Positions 1-5,907 of a stretch of 6,075 bases of DNA are shown piece by piece. The position numbers and the translations under genes were made by a program. Numbering within the stretch: position 1 is the stretch's first letter; every line of letters begins with the position of its first letter. Origin of the DNA: an uncultured Eubacteriales bacterium. GTDB taxonomy: Bacteria; Bacillota; Clostridia; Oscillospirales; Oscillospiraceae. A model generated the notes under the pieces. That model was given only the letters and a program-made list of their open reading frames with translations. It was not told the DNA's origin and made no database searches. The stretch is taken from positions 1 to 6,075 of the forward strand of contig URDK01000121.1 in NCBI GenBank assembly GCA_900546485.1, written 5' to 3'.

Positions 1-345
1 CACGCGTCGAAGCCCGGCCGCACGCAGCTCCCTAGCCAGCTTGGGCAGGAGCAGGCCGTTCGTGGTCATGCAGACCTCCTCCACGCCGGGAGCAGCTGCC
101 GTCCGGGCGCAGATATCCACTATGCCTCTCCGAACAAGCGGTTCGCCGCCCGTGAGGCGTATCTTTCTTATGCCGCAGCGTCCCGCGGCCTCGGCTATCT
201 CCTGAAGCTCCTCGACGGAGAGTATGTCCTCATGCCGCCGTTTCTCAACTCCGTCCGCCGGCATGCAGTAGACGCAGCGCAGGTTGCACAGGTCCGTCAC
301 CGACAGCCGCAGGTAGCTGATATCTCTGCCGTATCCGTCCCGCAT
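1..345 (-). CDS. moaA: GTP 3',8-cyclase MoaA, N-terminal part (runs off the left edge)
   Basis: MoaA is the radical SAM enzyme that, with MoaC, converts GTP to cyclic pyranopterin monophosphate, the first step of molybdenum cofactor synthesis in the cytoplasm. I translated the 115 visible codons by hand. The protein opens MRDGYGRDISYLRLSVTDLC, matching the MoaA N-terminus. The radical SAM cluster motif CNLRCVYC has cysteines at residues 20, 24 and 27. The SAM-binding GGEP is at 66-69, within RLTGGEPLVRR, and the TTNG motif follows. Roughly the last two thirds, including the C-terminal cluster cysteines, lie outside the window. The ATG at 345 shares one base with the TAA stop of the cat-like gene (TAATG). 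The Shine-Dalgarno candidate (GGGGA, 349-353) is only three bases from the start, so translational coupling is likely. Family assignment is firm; whether other moa genes follow cannot be seen. Confidence 0.93.
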   Translation of the reverse strand, partial: MRDGYGRDISYLRLSVTDLCNLRCVYCMPADGVEKRRHEDILSVEELQEIAEAAGRCGIRKIRLTGGEPLVRRGIVDICARTAAAPGVEEVCMTTNGLLLPKLARELRAAGLRRV

Positions 346-1016
346 TATTCCCCAAGATCCGCAGAACCGCCAAAATCGGCTCCGCTAAGCTCGTCCAGCG
401 TCTGCCTCAGTTCGGCAATAAAACGGCATGCGTGAAAGCCGTCGCAGGCGGCGTGATGTACCTGTATTGCAAGCGGAAGCGTAAAACGGCCCTCATGCTC
501 CGTATACCTTCCAAAGGTGAAGGTAGGCAGCATGAACTCCCAGCCCTTCTGCAAATTGAGATTGAAGCCCTCAAAGCTTTCCCAGGGCAGCATTGAGGCA
601 TAGTAAATGTTTTTTGGCACATCCGGCTGGGGCTCAAAGCCTTCCACACTTCCCCAGCGCTCGATGTCGCGCTGATACGCGGCATAATACTCCGCCTGGT
701 CCTCCATATACGGCGTCCAGAGGCATGAAAATGTCTCGGTGTCCTTGTGGAACACCGTGTAGCTCGTGTGCAGTTCATCCCACACGCCGGGGCGGCCCGC
801 TTCGTCCAAGAACATGCGGAATTCATCGTGCCTGTTGGCCACCTTACCGCAGGCATAGAGCAGCGCAGGGTATATCTTCGCGCCGCTCCTGACCAGCTTT
901 GTCACATCCAGCTGCACGGTCATGCTCCAGGTACACGGGGTGTTCTTAAAATAGGCCTCAAAGTGCTCGCGCCTCGGCCAGTTTTCCATGTCTATAAGCC
1001 TGAAACCCGCGTTCAT
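345..1016 (-). CDS. Type A chloramphenicol O-acetyltransferase, CatP-like
   Basis: Predicted cytoplasmic trimeric enzyme that transfers acetyl from acetyl-CoA to the 3-hydroxyl of chloramphenicol. At 223 residues it has the full family length. The signature QVHHAACDGFH contains the catalytic His188 and the structural Asp192. Ser141, in ASMLPWESF, lies 47 residues before the histidine, as Ser148 does relative to His195 in the reference enzyme. Other family blocks are REHFEAYF near 17-23, the TVQLDVTK strand near 33-40, YTVFHKDTETFSCLW at 86-100 and FNLNLQKGW at 151-159. From memory these resemble clostridial CatP more than E. coli CatI. The start overlaps the upstream stop by four bases (ATGA) and has an excellent Shine-Dalgarno seven bases away. 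Base composition matches the neighbours, which argues against recent import. The fold and active site are clear. That chloramphenicol is the natural substrate is inference; another small acceptor is possible. Confidence 0.9.
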   Translation of the reverse strand: MNAGFRLIDMENWPRREHFEAYFKNTPCTWSMTVQLDVTKLVRSGAKIYPALLYACGKVANRHDEFRMFLDEAGRPGVWDELHTSYTVFHKDTETFSCLWTPYMEDQAEYYAAYQRDIERWGSVEGFEPQPDVPKNIYYASMLPWESFEGFNLNLQKGWEFMLPTFTFGRYTEHEGRFTLPLAIQVHHAACDGFHACRFIAELRQTLDELSGADFGGSADLGE

Positions 1017-1672
1017 CTGAACACCTCCATATTGGAGTCGTAAGTCTCAAGCCGCGTGAAGCGGGCAAAATCCGGAGCCAGCTCCGGCGCGTGTTCCCTC
1101 AGCGAGGAAACCAAAAGTTCCGGGTTCACGGTCGGCTCCTGCGCCGAAATGAGGCACTCGAGCCTCACCAGCCCCGGTTCAGCCGACCAGCGGGCCTCGC
1201 GGAGGTTAGGTGCGAGGTCGAACTCGCCCTCTCCCCTCTTGGTACGGCGCGTGACTATGACCTCAGGCGCAGCGAAGTACGCCTCAAGTCCCGGAAGCAG
1301 CGCCGAGGCGTCGCGTTCGTCGTACTCGAACTCACATTTCACACGCAGCCACTTTATCAGCGCCGCCTTGCGCGCAGGCTCATAGGCTTCGAGGAAGCGC
1401 ACGCCCTCGGGGGAGACGGCGTTCAGCTCCCCGGGCAGGGCCGCGAGGTCCACATCACGCGTGACACGGAAGTCCATCAGCTCGCACTCGCTTGCCATGC
1501 CCACCGAGAGCGGCAGGCAGATGGAAATGAGCGCGTGAGGGTTGAATCCCTCACTGTACTTTATTGGCGTGCCCGCGCGAAGGAATATGCGCTGTACCAC
1601 GCGCATGAGGTCCAGGTGGGATATGTAAACGGCCTTGCCGGTCTTTTGAAATCTCAGTCTAAGCTTATCCAT
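1013..1672 (-). CDS. TIGR03936 family radical SAM-linked protein (DUF2344)
   Basis: Small partner protein, normally encoded next to, or fused with, the TIGR03960 B12-type radical SAM protein. Its biochemical role is unknown to me. It begins MDKLRLRFQKTGKAVYISHL, and SHLDLMR followed by YSEGFNPHALIS (about residues 39-50) is the family hallmark. It has no cysteine cluster of its own, in line with a subunit or substrate-handling domain rather than a catalyst. I chose the ATG at 1672. A GTG one codon upstream (1675) is equally placed for the GGAGGG Shine-Dalgarno at 1681-1686: six bases to the GTG, nine to the ATG. The gene overlaps the end of the radical SAM gene by eight bases and overlaps the cat-like gene by four at its own stop. 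It is full length for the family at 219 or 220 residues. Confidence 0.9.
   Translation of the reverse strand: MDKLRLRFQKTGKAVYISHLDLMRVVQRIFLRAGTPIKYSEGFNPHALISICLPLSVGMASECELMDFRVTRDVDLAALPGELNAVSPEGVRFLEAYEPARKAALIKWLRVKCEFEYDERDASALLPGLEAYFAAPEVIVTRRTKRGEGEFDLAPNLREARWSAEPGLVRLECLISAQEPTVNPELLVSSLREHAPELAPDFARFTRLETYDSNMEVFR
1023..1028 (-). promoter_or_regulatory. Strong Shine-Dalgarno site of the cat-like gene
   Basis: The minus strand reads GGAGGT here, seven bases before the ATG at 1016 and inside the last codons of the upstream TIGR03936 gene. It is the strongest ribosome binding site among the internal operon junctions. It suggests that the cat-like gene is translated efficiently on its own as well as by coupling. 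Confidence 0.75.
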
Positions 1673-3500
1673 CACATCTGCCCTCCGTCAACAGCGCCGC
1701 CGCACCGCAGGCCGAGCAGGCCGCGCGGCAGTCCGGCGAAAGCTGCGCCTCATAGGCCCTGTGCCGCTCACGCAGCAGCAGCTCCTTTCGCACGCCCATA
1801 GATATGCGGTACCAAGGCAGTACCTCGTCCTCACCGCGCTCGCGCGAGGCGTAAAAAGCCGGGTCCAGGCCGCAGTGCTCAAATGCGCGCATCCAGCGCT
1901 CAAACCGGAAGTAATCGCTCCAGGCCTCCATACGGCCGCCGTCACGCCAGACAGCCTCGATGACGTCCGCAATCTTTCTATCGCCGCGAGAGAGCGCCGC
2001 CTCGATGAAGCTGGTGTCCGGGTCGTGCCAGTTGTAGCTCACGTTCTTGGCCGTGATGCTCTCGCGCAGGAGGTTGACGCGGCGCTTGTACTCCTCCATC
2101 GACACCTGGCTCTCCCACTGGAAGGGGCTGTGCGGCTTGGGTATAAAGCACGACGTGCTGACGGTTATCCGCACCCCGCGCTGCTTATTCGGCGAATATT
2201 GCCTCCACACGTGAAGCACTTTGGAAGCGAGGTCGGCTATGCCTTTGACGTCCTCATCCGTCTCGGTGGGCAGGCCGAGCATGAAATATAACTTTATGCC
2301 GTTCCAGCCGCCCTCAAAGGCGATATGGCAGGTGTTCAGCAACTCCTCCTCGGTGACGTTCTTGTTTATGACGTCGCGGAGCCTCTGCGTACCGGCCTCC
2401 GGCGCAAAGGTGAGGCCGCCGCGGCGCACCTTCTGCAGGCGGCTCATCAGCTCCATGGAGAAGTTGTCCGCGCGAAGGGATGGCAGCGAGAGGCTGATAT
2501 TTTGAGGCTCGCACCAGTCGAGCAGCCCGTCGCAGGCTTCTGTCAGATGCTTATAATCGCTGCTCGATAGGCTCAGCAGCGTGGCCTCCTGACAGCCGGT
2601 ATTTTTGAGGCTTTCCTTGCCTATCTCAATAACCCGCTCCGCGCTCCTGGCACGTATGGGCCGGTAAGCATAGCCAGCCTGGCAGAAACGGCAGCCGCGC
2701 ACGCAGCCGCGGAAAAGCTCTATGTTCACGCGGTCGTGGACTATCTCTGTGCTCGGCACAATAGGCGCAGTAGGATAGTAAACCTTGTCGAGGTTTGAGA
2801 TTATGCGCTTCGTCACCGTCTCAGGCGCACCGTCTAGCGGACGCAGCTCACGGAGCGTGCCGTCGTCGTTCCATCTCGGCTCGTAGAGCGAGGGAACGTA
2901 GACGCCCTGTATCTTCGCGGCCTCAACAAGGAAGCGGCGCTTCTCCCAGCCCTCGTCGCGCGCTTTCTGAAAGAGGCGCAGGACCTCTACGTCGACCTCC
3001 TCACCTTCACCCAGGACCATGAGGTCGAGGAAAGGAGCCATGGGCTCCGGGTTGCAGCAGCTTGTCCCGCCCGCAAAAACGAGCGGCACAAGGTCGGGCC
3101 GGTCAGCCGAGCGCAGAGGTATGCCCGACATGTCCAGCATGTCGAGCACCGTGCAATATGCCATTTCGTAGCCGAGCGAAAAGCCGAGGACGTCAAAGTC
3201 TGAGACCGGGTCGCCGCTCTCAAGGGCGTAGAGCGGGATGTTTTTCTCGCGCATTTTCTCCGCCATATCGCCCCATGGCGCGAACACGCGCTCGCACCAG
3301 ATATCCGGCTCGGCATTTATGCAGCCGTAGAGTATGCGCATGCCGAGGTTCGACATGCCGATCTCGTAGACATCGGGGAAACAAAAGGCCATACGCAGCT
3401 TGACGTCGGCCTTGTTTTTGATTATCTCGTTATATTCTCCGCCCGTGTATCGGGCAGGCTTCTGCACGCTGGGCAGTATGCGTTCAAGGCGTTTATCCAT
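1665..3500 (-). CDS. TIGR03960 family B12-binding-type radical SAM protein
   Basis: Large radical SAM protein of unknown reaction, typically encoded near ribosomal protein or RNase G genes, so a link to RNA or ribosome maturation is often suspected (inference). Residues about 32-185 form a cobalamin-binding-like Rossmann domain opening with FPDVYEIGMSNLG. The radical SAM core starts at GCVRGCRFCQAG, with cluster cysteines 266, 270 and 273, and continues through TFAPEAGTQRLR (364-375) and KLYFMLGLPTE (403-413). The C-terminus carries three cysteines (591, 595, 598) in a CxxxCxxC pattern, a possible second metal site. In DVYEIG a tyrosine stands where the classical DxHxxG motif has its cobalt-ligating histidine. 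The 611-residue length is normal. The ATG at 3500 has an AGGAG Shine-Dalgarno nine bases upstream (3510-3514). It is the first gene of the four-gene operon. Confidence 0.93.
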   Translation of the reverse strand: MDKRLERILPSVQKPARYTGGEYNEIIKNKADVKLRMAFCFPDVYEIGMSNLGMRILYGCINAEPDIWCERVFAPWGDMAEKMREKNIPLYALESGDPVSDFDVLGFSLGYEMAYCTVLDMLDMSGIPLRSADRPDLVPLVFAGGTSCCNPEPMAPFLDLMVLGEGEEVDVEVLRLFQKARDEGWEKRRFLVEAAKIQGVYVPSLYEPRWNDDGTLRELRPLDGAPETVTKRIISNLDKVYYPTAPIVPSTEIVHDRVNIELFRGCVRGCRFCQAGYAYRPIRARSAERVIEIGKESLKNTGCQEATLLSLSSSDYKHLTEACDGLLDWCEPQNISLSLPSLRADNFSMELMSRLQKVRRGGLTFAPEAGTQRLRDVINKNVTEEELLNTCHIAFEGGWNGIKLYFMLGLPTETDEDVKGIADLASKVLHVWRQYSPNKQRGVRITVSTSCFIPKPHSPFQWESQVSMEEYKRRVNLLRESITAKNVSYNWHDPDTSFIEAALSRGDRKIADVIEAVWRDGGRMEAWSDYFRFERWMRAFEHCGLDPAFYASRERGEDEVLPWYRISMGVRKELLLRERHRAYEAQLSPDCRAACSACGAAALLTEGRCDG

Positions 3501-3530
3501 TGGATCATGCTCCTAATCACAGATAAAAGC

Positions 3531-3559
3531 ATTTTATATCATTTCCCCGGCAATTACAA
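3531..3559 (-). promoter_or_regulatory. Sigma-A-type promoter of the radical SAM/cat/moaA operon
   Basis: On the minus strand TTGTAA (3554-3559; 4 of 6 to the -35 consensus) is followed after exactly 17 bases by TAAAAT (3531-3536; 5 of 6 to the -10 consensus). Transcription would start near 3524, leaving a leader of about 24 bases that holds the AGGAG Shine-Dalgarno. It is the only good candidate upstream of the operon. Start site and strength are inferred. Confidence 0.6.
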
Positions 3560-3595
3560 GCCCGTCGGCGACTGTCTCCCACATCTCAGGCTGGG

Positions 3596-3610
3596 CAAAC
3601 GGAGCGTTTG
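3596..3610. promoter_or_regulatory. Perfect dyad, candidate operator in the divergent region
   Basis: CAAACG-gag-CGTTTG is a perfect 6-bp inverted repeat with a 3-base spacer. It ends one base before the -35 box of the XRE gene (3611) and lies about 37 bases upstream of the -35 of the opposite promoter. Its size and symmetry suit a dimeric XRE repressor or activator. Binding by the adjacent regulator is inference. A dyad this short can arise by chance, and I saw no second copy near the other promoter. Confidence 0.35.
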
Positions 3611-3639
3611 TTGCGAGTTTTGGCCGGAGCTGATAGAAT
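3611..3639 (+). promoter_or_regulatory. Sigma-A-type promoter of the XRE regulator
   Basis: TTGCGA (3611-3616; 4 of 6) is spaced 17 bases from TAGAAT (3634-3639; 5 of 6). The predicted start near 3646 gives a short leader to the ATG at 3670. The position also helps choose that start, because the in-frame ATG at 3640 would lie upstream of the predicted transcript start. Confidence 0.55.
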
Positions 3640-3669
3640 ATGGGCAGCAAAACATCCAGGGGTGGCAGA

Positions 3670-4428
3670 ATGGACACACGCAAGACCGGACAATTGATAG
3701 CCGCGAGGCGTAAGGAGCTTGGCCTTACACAGAAACAGCTGGCCGGGCAGCTGAACGTGTCGGACAGGGCCGTCAGCAAGTGGGAGCGCGGCGCGGGCTT
3801 TCCCGACATCGCACTGCTGGAGCCGCTGGCCGACGTGCTGGGCCTCACCGTGCTCAGCCTGCTGCATGGTGAGGCGGACGAGCCGCAGCCGCCTGACGAC
3901 ACCGTGCGCGAGCTGGTCGGCACCGTATATGGCGAGACCCGGCGCGGCCTGATGCGAAAGGCTCGCACCGTGCTCACCTGGCTGTTCTTTGCCGCGGTTA
4001 TCGGGCTGCTGATGTTCATGCTCCTGGACATAGCCGGAGCCTTTGACCGACCGGTCGAGCTGACGGTACCCGTCGGCATCTATGTGGATGGCGAGCTGGC
4101 CGAAGAGAGCAGCGTGCACATCTCAGGCATGCGGGATGTTCTCAACAACGACAGCTTTGACGGAGTTTTTGCCATTGAGTATATAGAAGAAACCTGCCGC
4201 GACGGCGCCACGGCAGGCATAAGGTGGAACAAAGACGGCAACTATCAGTCGATAACCTACATTTATAAGGGCACCTTTCTCGATACCGGCCTGGAGTCGA
4301 TGCTTTACATCAGCCAGGATATGCAGAATTTCGGCCTTAGGCTTGAGGACGGCACGATCATTGCAACGGACGCATTTTACGCCAAAATACTTGAATTGAA
4401 CGGCTACTATCCCCTGATACGCTTCTGA
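3670..4428 (+). CDS. XRE-family regulator with one transmembrane helix and an unknown extracytoplasmic domain
   Basis: A 252-residue, probably membrane-tethered DNA-binding protein. Residues about 7-62 form a Cro/C1-type helix-turn-helix: GQLIAARRKELGLTQKQLAG, then NVSDRAVSKWERGAGFPD, the pattern common in clostridial XRE proteins. A linker ends in the basic stretch RRGLMRKAR (91-99). The hydrophobic helix TVLTWLFFAAVIGLLMFMLL (100-119) follows, so the HTH should face the cytoplasm and residues about 125-252 the outside. I do not recognise that C-terminal domain. It contains one cysteine and many aromatic and acidic residues, and could sense an envelope signal (inference). The ATG at 3670 is preceded by AGGGG (3658-3662) at seven bases. 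An in-frame ATG at 3640 has no better site and overlaps the promoter. The gene is divergent from the radical SAM operon and convergent with the M50 gene, with only 8 bases between stops. Its targets are unknown. Confidence 0.88.
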   Translation: MDTRKTGQLIAARRKELGLTQKQLAGQLNVSDRAVSKWERGAGFPDIALLEPLADVLGLTVLSLLHGEADEPQPPDDTVRELVGTVYGETRRGLMRKARTVLTWLFFAAVIGLLMFMLLDIAGAFDRPVELTVPVGIYVDGELAEESSVHISGMRDVLNNDSFDGVFAIEYIEETCRDGATAGIRWNKDGNYQSITYIYKGTFLDTGLESMLYISQDMQNFGLRLEDGTIIATDAFYAKILELNGYYPLIRF

Positions 4429-4436
4429 GCGCCAGG

Positions 4437-4982
4437 CTATACGTTCTTCACCAGCAGCAGCGCGCCGGCAAGGAACAGTGCGATGCCCTGGCCTGAGATG
4501 AAGGCTGCAAATCCGATGAGAAATACCGCTGAGGCCGTCAGCAGCCCCGCTATTTCCGCGGTCTTGTCACCGAAGAGCACCTGCACTATTCCTCCGCCGT
4601 CTAGCGGAGGCGAGGGCAGCAGGTTGAACACGGAGAGTACGGCGCTCATTCCCGCGGAACACAGCAGCAATCCGCTTCCAAGCTCGCCGCCTATGAGCGA
4701 GGCCACGATTGCATATATAAATCCCGCAGCCGGTCCGGCCGCAAGGCATATGAGCTCCCAGGCCGGTCCCGCACCTCCCCGCCGCTCAATCACAGCTCCT
4801 CCGGCGTCAGCCGTGAAGCCGCGTATACGGCAGCCGGCCGCCCTGAGCGCGGCGAGGTGACCGCACTCATGCGCGGCCGCGGCCAGCATCAGAGCGATAA
4901 AGTCCCGGGTATCCATGAAAAAATACAGCGCCGCGAGCAGCAGTACGCCCCCGGCGCTGATGTTGATACGATACTTTCTCAT
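4437..4982 (-). CDS. M50 family site-2-type metalloprotease, SpoIVFB-like
   Basis: Intramembrane zinc protease of 181 residues, rich in hydrophobic segments (about six, near 11-23, 28-48, 74-97, 101-119, 141-160 and 163-178). The zinc motif HECGH has His38, Glu39 and His42. The third ligand is Asp128, in NLLPSPPLDGG, and AGP at 82-84 fits the family. In Bacillus subtilis, SpoIVFB of this family cleaves pro-sigma-K in the mother cell membrane. That role here is inferred from the fold and the upstream M23 partner. The protein stops soon after the last helix and lacks the C-terminal CBS domain of B. subtilis SpoIVFB (288 residues), so regulation may differ. The start at 4982 overlaps the M23 stop by four bases (ATGA), and GGAG lies 11 bases upstream. 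A different M50 protease acting on an anti-sigma factor or regulator cannot be excluded. Confidence 0.87.
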   Translation of the reverse strand: MRKYRINISAGGVLLLAALYFFMDTRDFIALMLAAAAHECGHLAALRAAGCRIRGFTADAGGAVIERRGGAGPAWELICLAAGPAAGFIYAIVASLIGGELGSGLLLCSAGMSAVLSVFNLLPSPPLDGGGIVQVLFGDKTAEIAGLLTASAVFLIGFAAFISGQGIALFLAGALLLVKNV

Positions 4983-5854
4983 GCCAGCCAGAACTCCGGA
5001 TTGTAGAATGTACCGTCCTTGCGCAGCTCGAAGTGCAGGTGCGGCCCCGTGACTTCTCCCGTGGCGCCGGATTTGGCTATGACATCGCCCATGCTGACGC
5101 TCTGTCCGCTGTATACAAGGATCTCAGAACAGTGGGCATAGAGAGTCTGCCAGTCGTTTTCATGCTCGACAATGACATAGTTGCCGTATCCCGCGTCCCA
5201 GCCGACAAGCGCGACCGTGCCGTCTGCAAAGGACTGGATATCCGTACCGCTCCAGACGGCGAAGTCGGTGCCGTAATGGAACTTCACCTCGTTTTGCAGC
5301 GGATGGAGCCGATAACCAAAGCCGGAGGAGGTATAGCCCGACACCGGGCTTGCATACTCGAAGGGCAGGCGAGGCATTTCGTAGCTGACGTTAGCCGGTA
5401 CGGCATAGTCGGCAAACTCGGCCTGGGCCTCGAGAAAAGCGGCCACGGAGGCAGGTGTCTCAGACGGCGTGGGCTCCGGCTCAGGAGTAGGTTCCGGCGT
5501 AGGCTCCGGAGTGGACTCTGCCGCAGGCTCCGTGGGCGCAGGGCTGTCCGGGATAAGGTACTCCGCCTCTCGCCTGAGATCGTCGATGGTCACAGGCTCG
5601 TATACTGCAGGCTGAACACCTGAATCAGTCTCGTGCCTGAAAAACAACGCGACCGCTTCTCCAGCACCGTCAGATAGCTTTTCACCGAGGTCCTCAAAAA
5701 CAGCGCTGTAATCTGCATCGGTGCTGACAGCTTCCTTTAGCCGGGCACGAAGCCCAGCTGTCTGCTCCGGGAACAGCAGCTTGACCGCCGTGAGCACGAT
5801 GAACAGCACGGAGGCTAGGATAATTTTATAATTGTATCCATATTTCGTCTTCAT
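4979..5854 (-). CDS. Membrane-anchored M23 (LytM-fold) peptidase, SpoIVFA-like position
   Basis: About 291 residues. After MKTKYGYNYK comes one membrane anchor (about 10-27), an extracytoplasmic stretch, a proline/glutamate-rich TPEP linker (about 115-134) and a C-terminal LytM domain (about 168-291). Zinc ligands look complete: His193 and Asp197 in FHYGTDFAV, His241 in YAHC, and His272/His274 in GPHLHFEL. It could therefore cleave peptidoglycan cross-bridges, whereas several sporulation LytM proteins (for example SpoIIQ) lack a ligand. Directly upstream of an M50 protease, it occupies the place of spoIVFA, whose product holds SpoIVFB in an inhibited complex; a scaffold role is possible. I chose the ATG at 5854, which puts the anchor at the N-terminus. 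A TTG at 5914 would extend the protein by 20 residues but overlaps the tRNA promoter's -35 box. Neither start has a clear Shine-Dalgarno, so the start is uncertain. Confidence 0.85.
   Translation of the reverse strand: MKTKYGYNYKIILASVLFIVLTAVKLLFPEQTAGLRARLKEAVSTDADYSAVFEDLGEKLSDGAGEAVALFFRHETDSGVQPAVYEPVTIDDLRREAEYLIPDSPAPTEPAAESTPEPTPEPTPEPEPTPSETPASVAAFLEAQAEFADYAVPANVSYEMPRLPFEYASPVSGYTSSGFGYRLHPLQNEVKFHYGTDFAVWSGTDIQSFADGTVALVGWDAGYGNYVIVEHENDWQTLYAHCSEILVYSGQSVSMGDVIAKSGATGEVTGPHLHFELRKDGTFYNPEFWLA
5465..5512 (-). repeat. Short in-gene tandem repeat encoding TPEP units
   Basis: Four degenerate copies of a 12-base unit encode consecutive TPEP/EPTP tetrapeptides in the M23 protein. Such stretches form stiff, extended linkers between a membrane anchor and a wall-facing domain. 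In-frame length variation between strains would be expected. Confidence 0.7.
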
Positions 5855-5860
5855 GCTGAC

Positions 5861-5889
5861 AGTATATTTGGACAAGACCGCAAATATGC
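5861..5889 (-). promoter_or_regulatory. Possible sigma-E-like promoter for the M23-M50 pair
   Basis: The minus strand reads GCATATT (5883-5889), a full match to the -35 consensus I recall for the mother-cell factor sigma-E (kmATATT). It is followed by 14 bases and then AATATACT (5861-5868), a partial match to CATACA-T. B. subtilis spoIVFAB is sigma-E dependent, so this fits the gene pair. The inferred start falls at or within a base or two of the ATG at 5854, implying an almost leaderless mRNA, which weakens the call. TATACT in the same place is also a fair sigma-A -10, but without a good -35. Confidence 0.3.
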
Positions 5890-5907
5890 AAGAAATGAAA
5901 TAATTCC

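Noticed and set aside
1091..1801. 236-codon plus-strand open frame opposite TIGR03936 and the end of TIGR03960
   Set aside because: It lies antisense to two well-recognised genes, has no family motifs, and is a product of GC-rich codon bias.
1761..2291. 176-codon plus-strand open frame inside the TIGR03960 gene
   Set aside because: Antisense shadow of a clear radical SAM protein, with no Shine-Dalgarno or domain.
3640..3669. Upstream ATG start for the XRE gene
   Set aside because: It lies at the end of the predicted -10 box, before the inferred transcript start, while the ATG at 3670 has AGGGG at good spacing.
3534..4119. Two long minus-strand open frames opposite the XRE gene (3534-4079 and 3586-4119)
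   Set aside because: Low-complexity Ser/Arg/Gln-rich translations, antisense to a convincing HTH protein; one also overlaps both promoters.
5033..5623. 196-codon plus-strand open frame opposite the M23 gene
   Set aside because: Arg/Leu-rich shadow of the proline-linker and LytM coding region; no support of its own.
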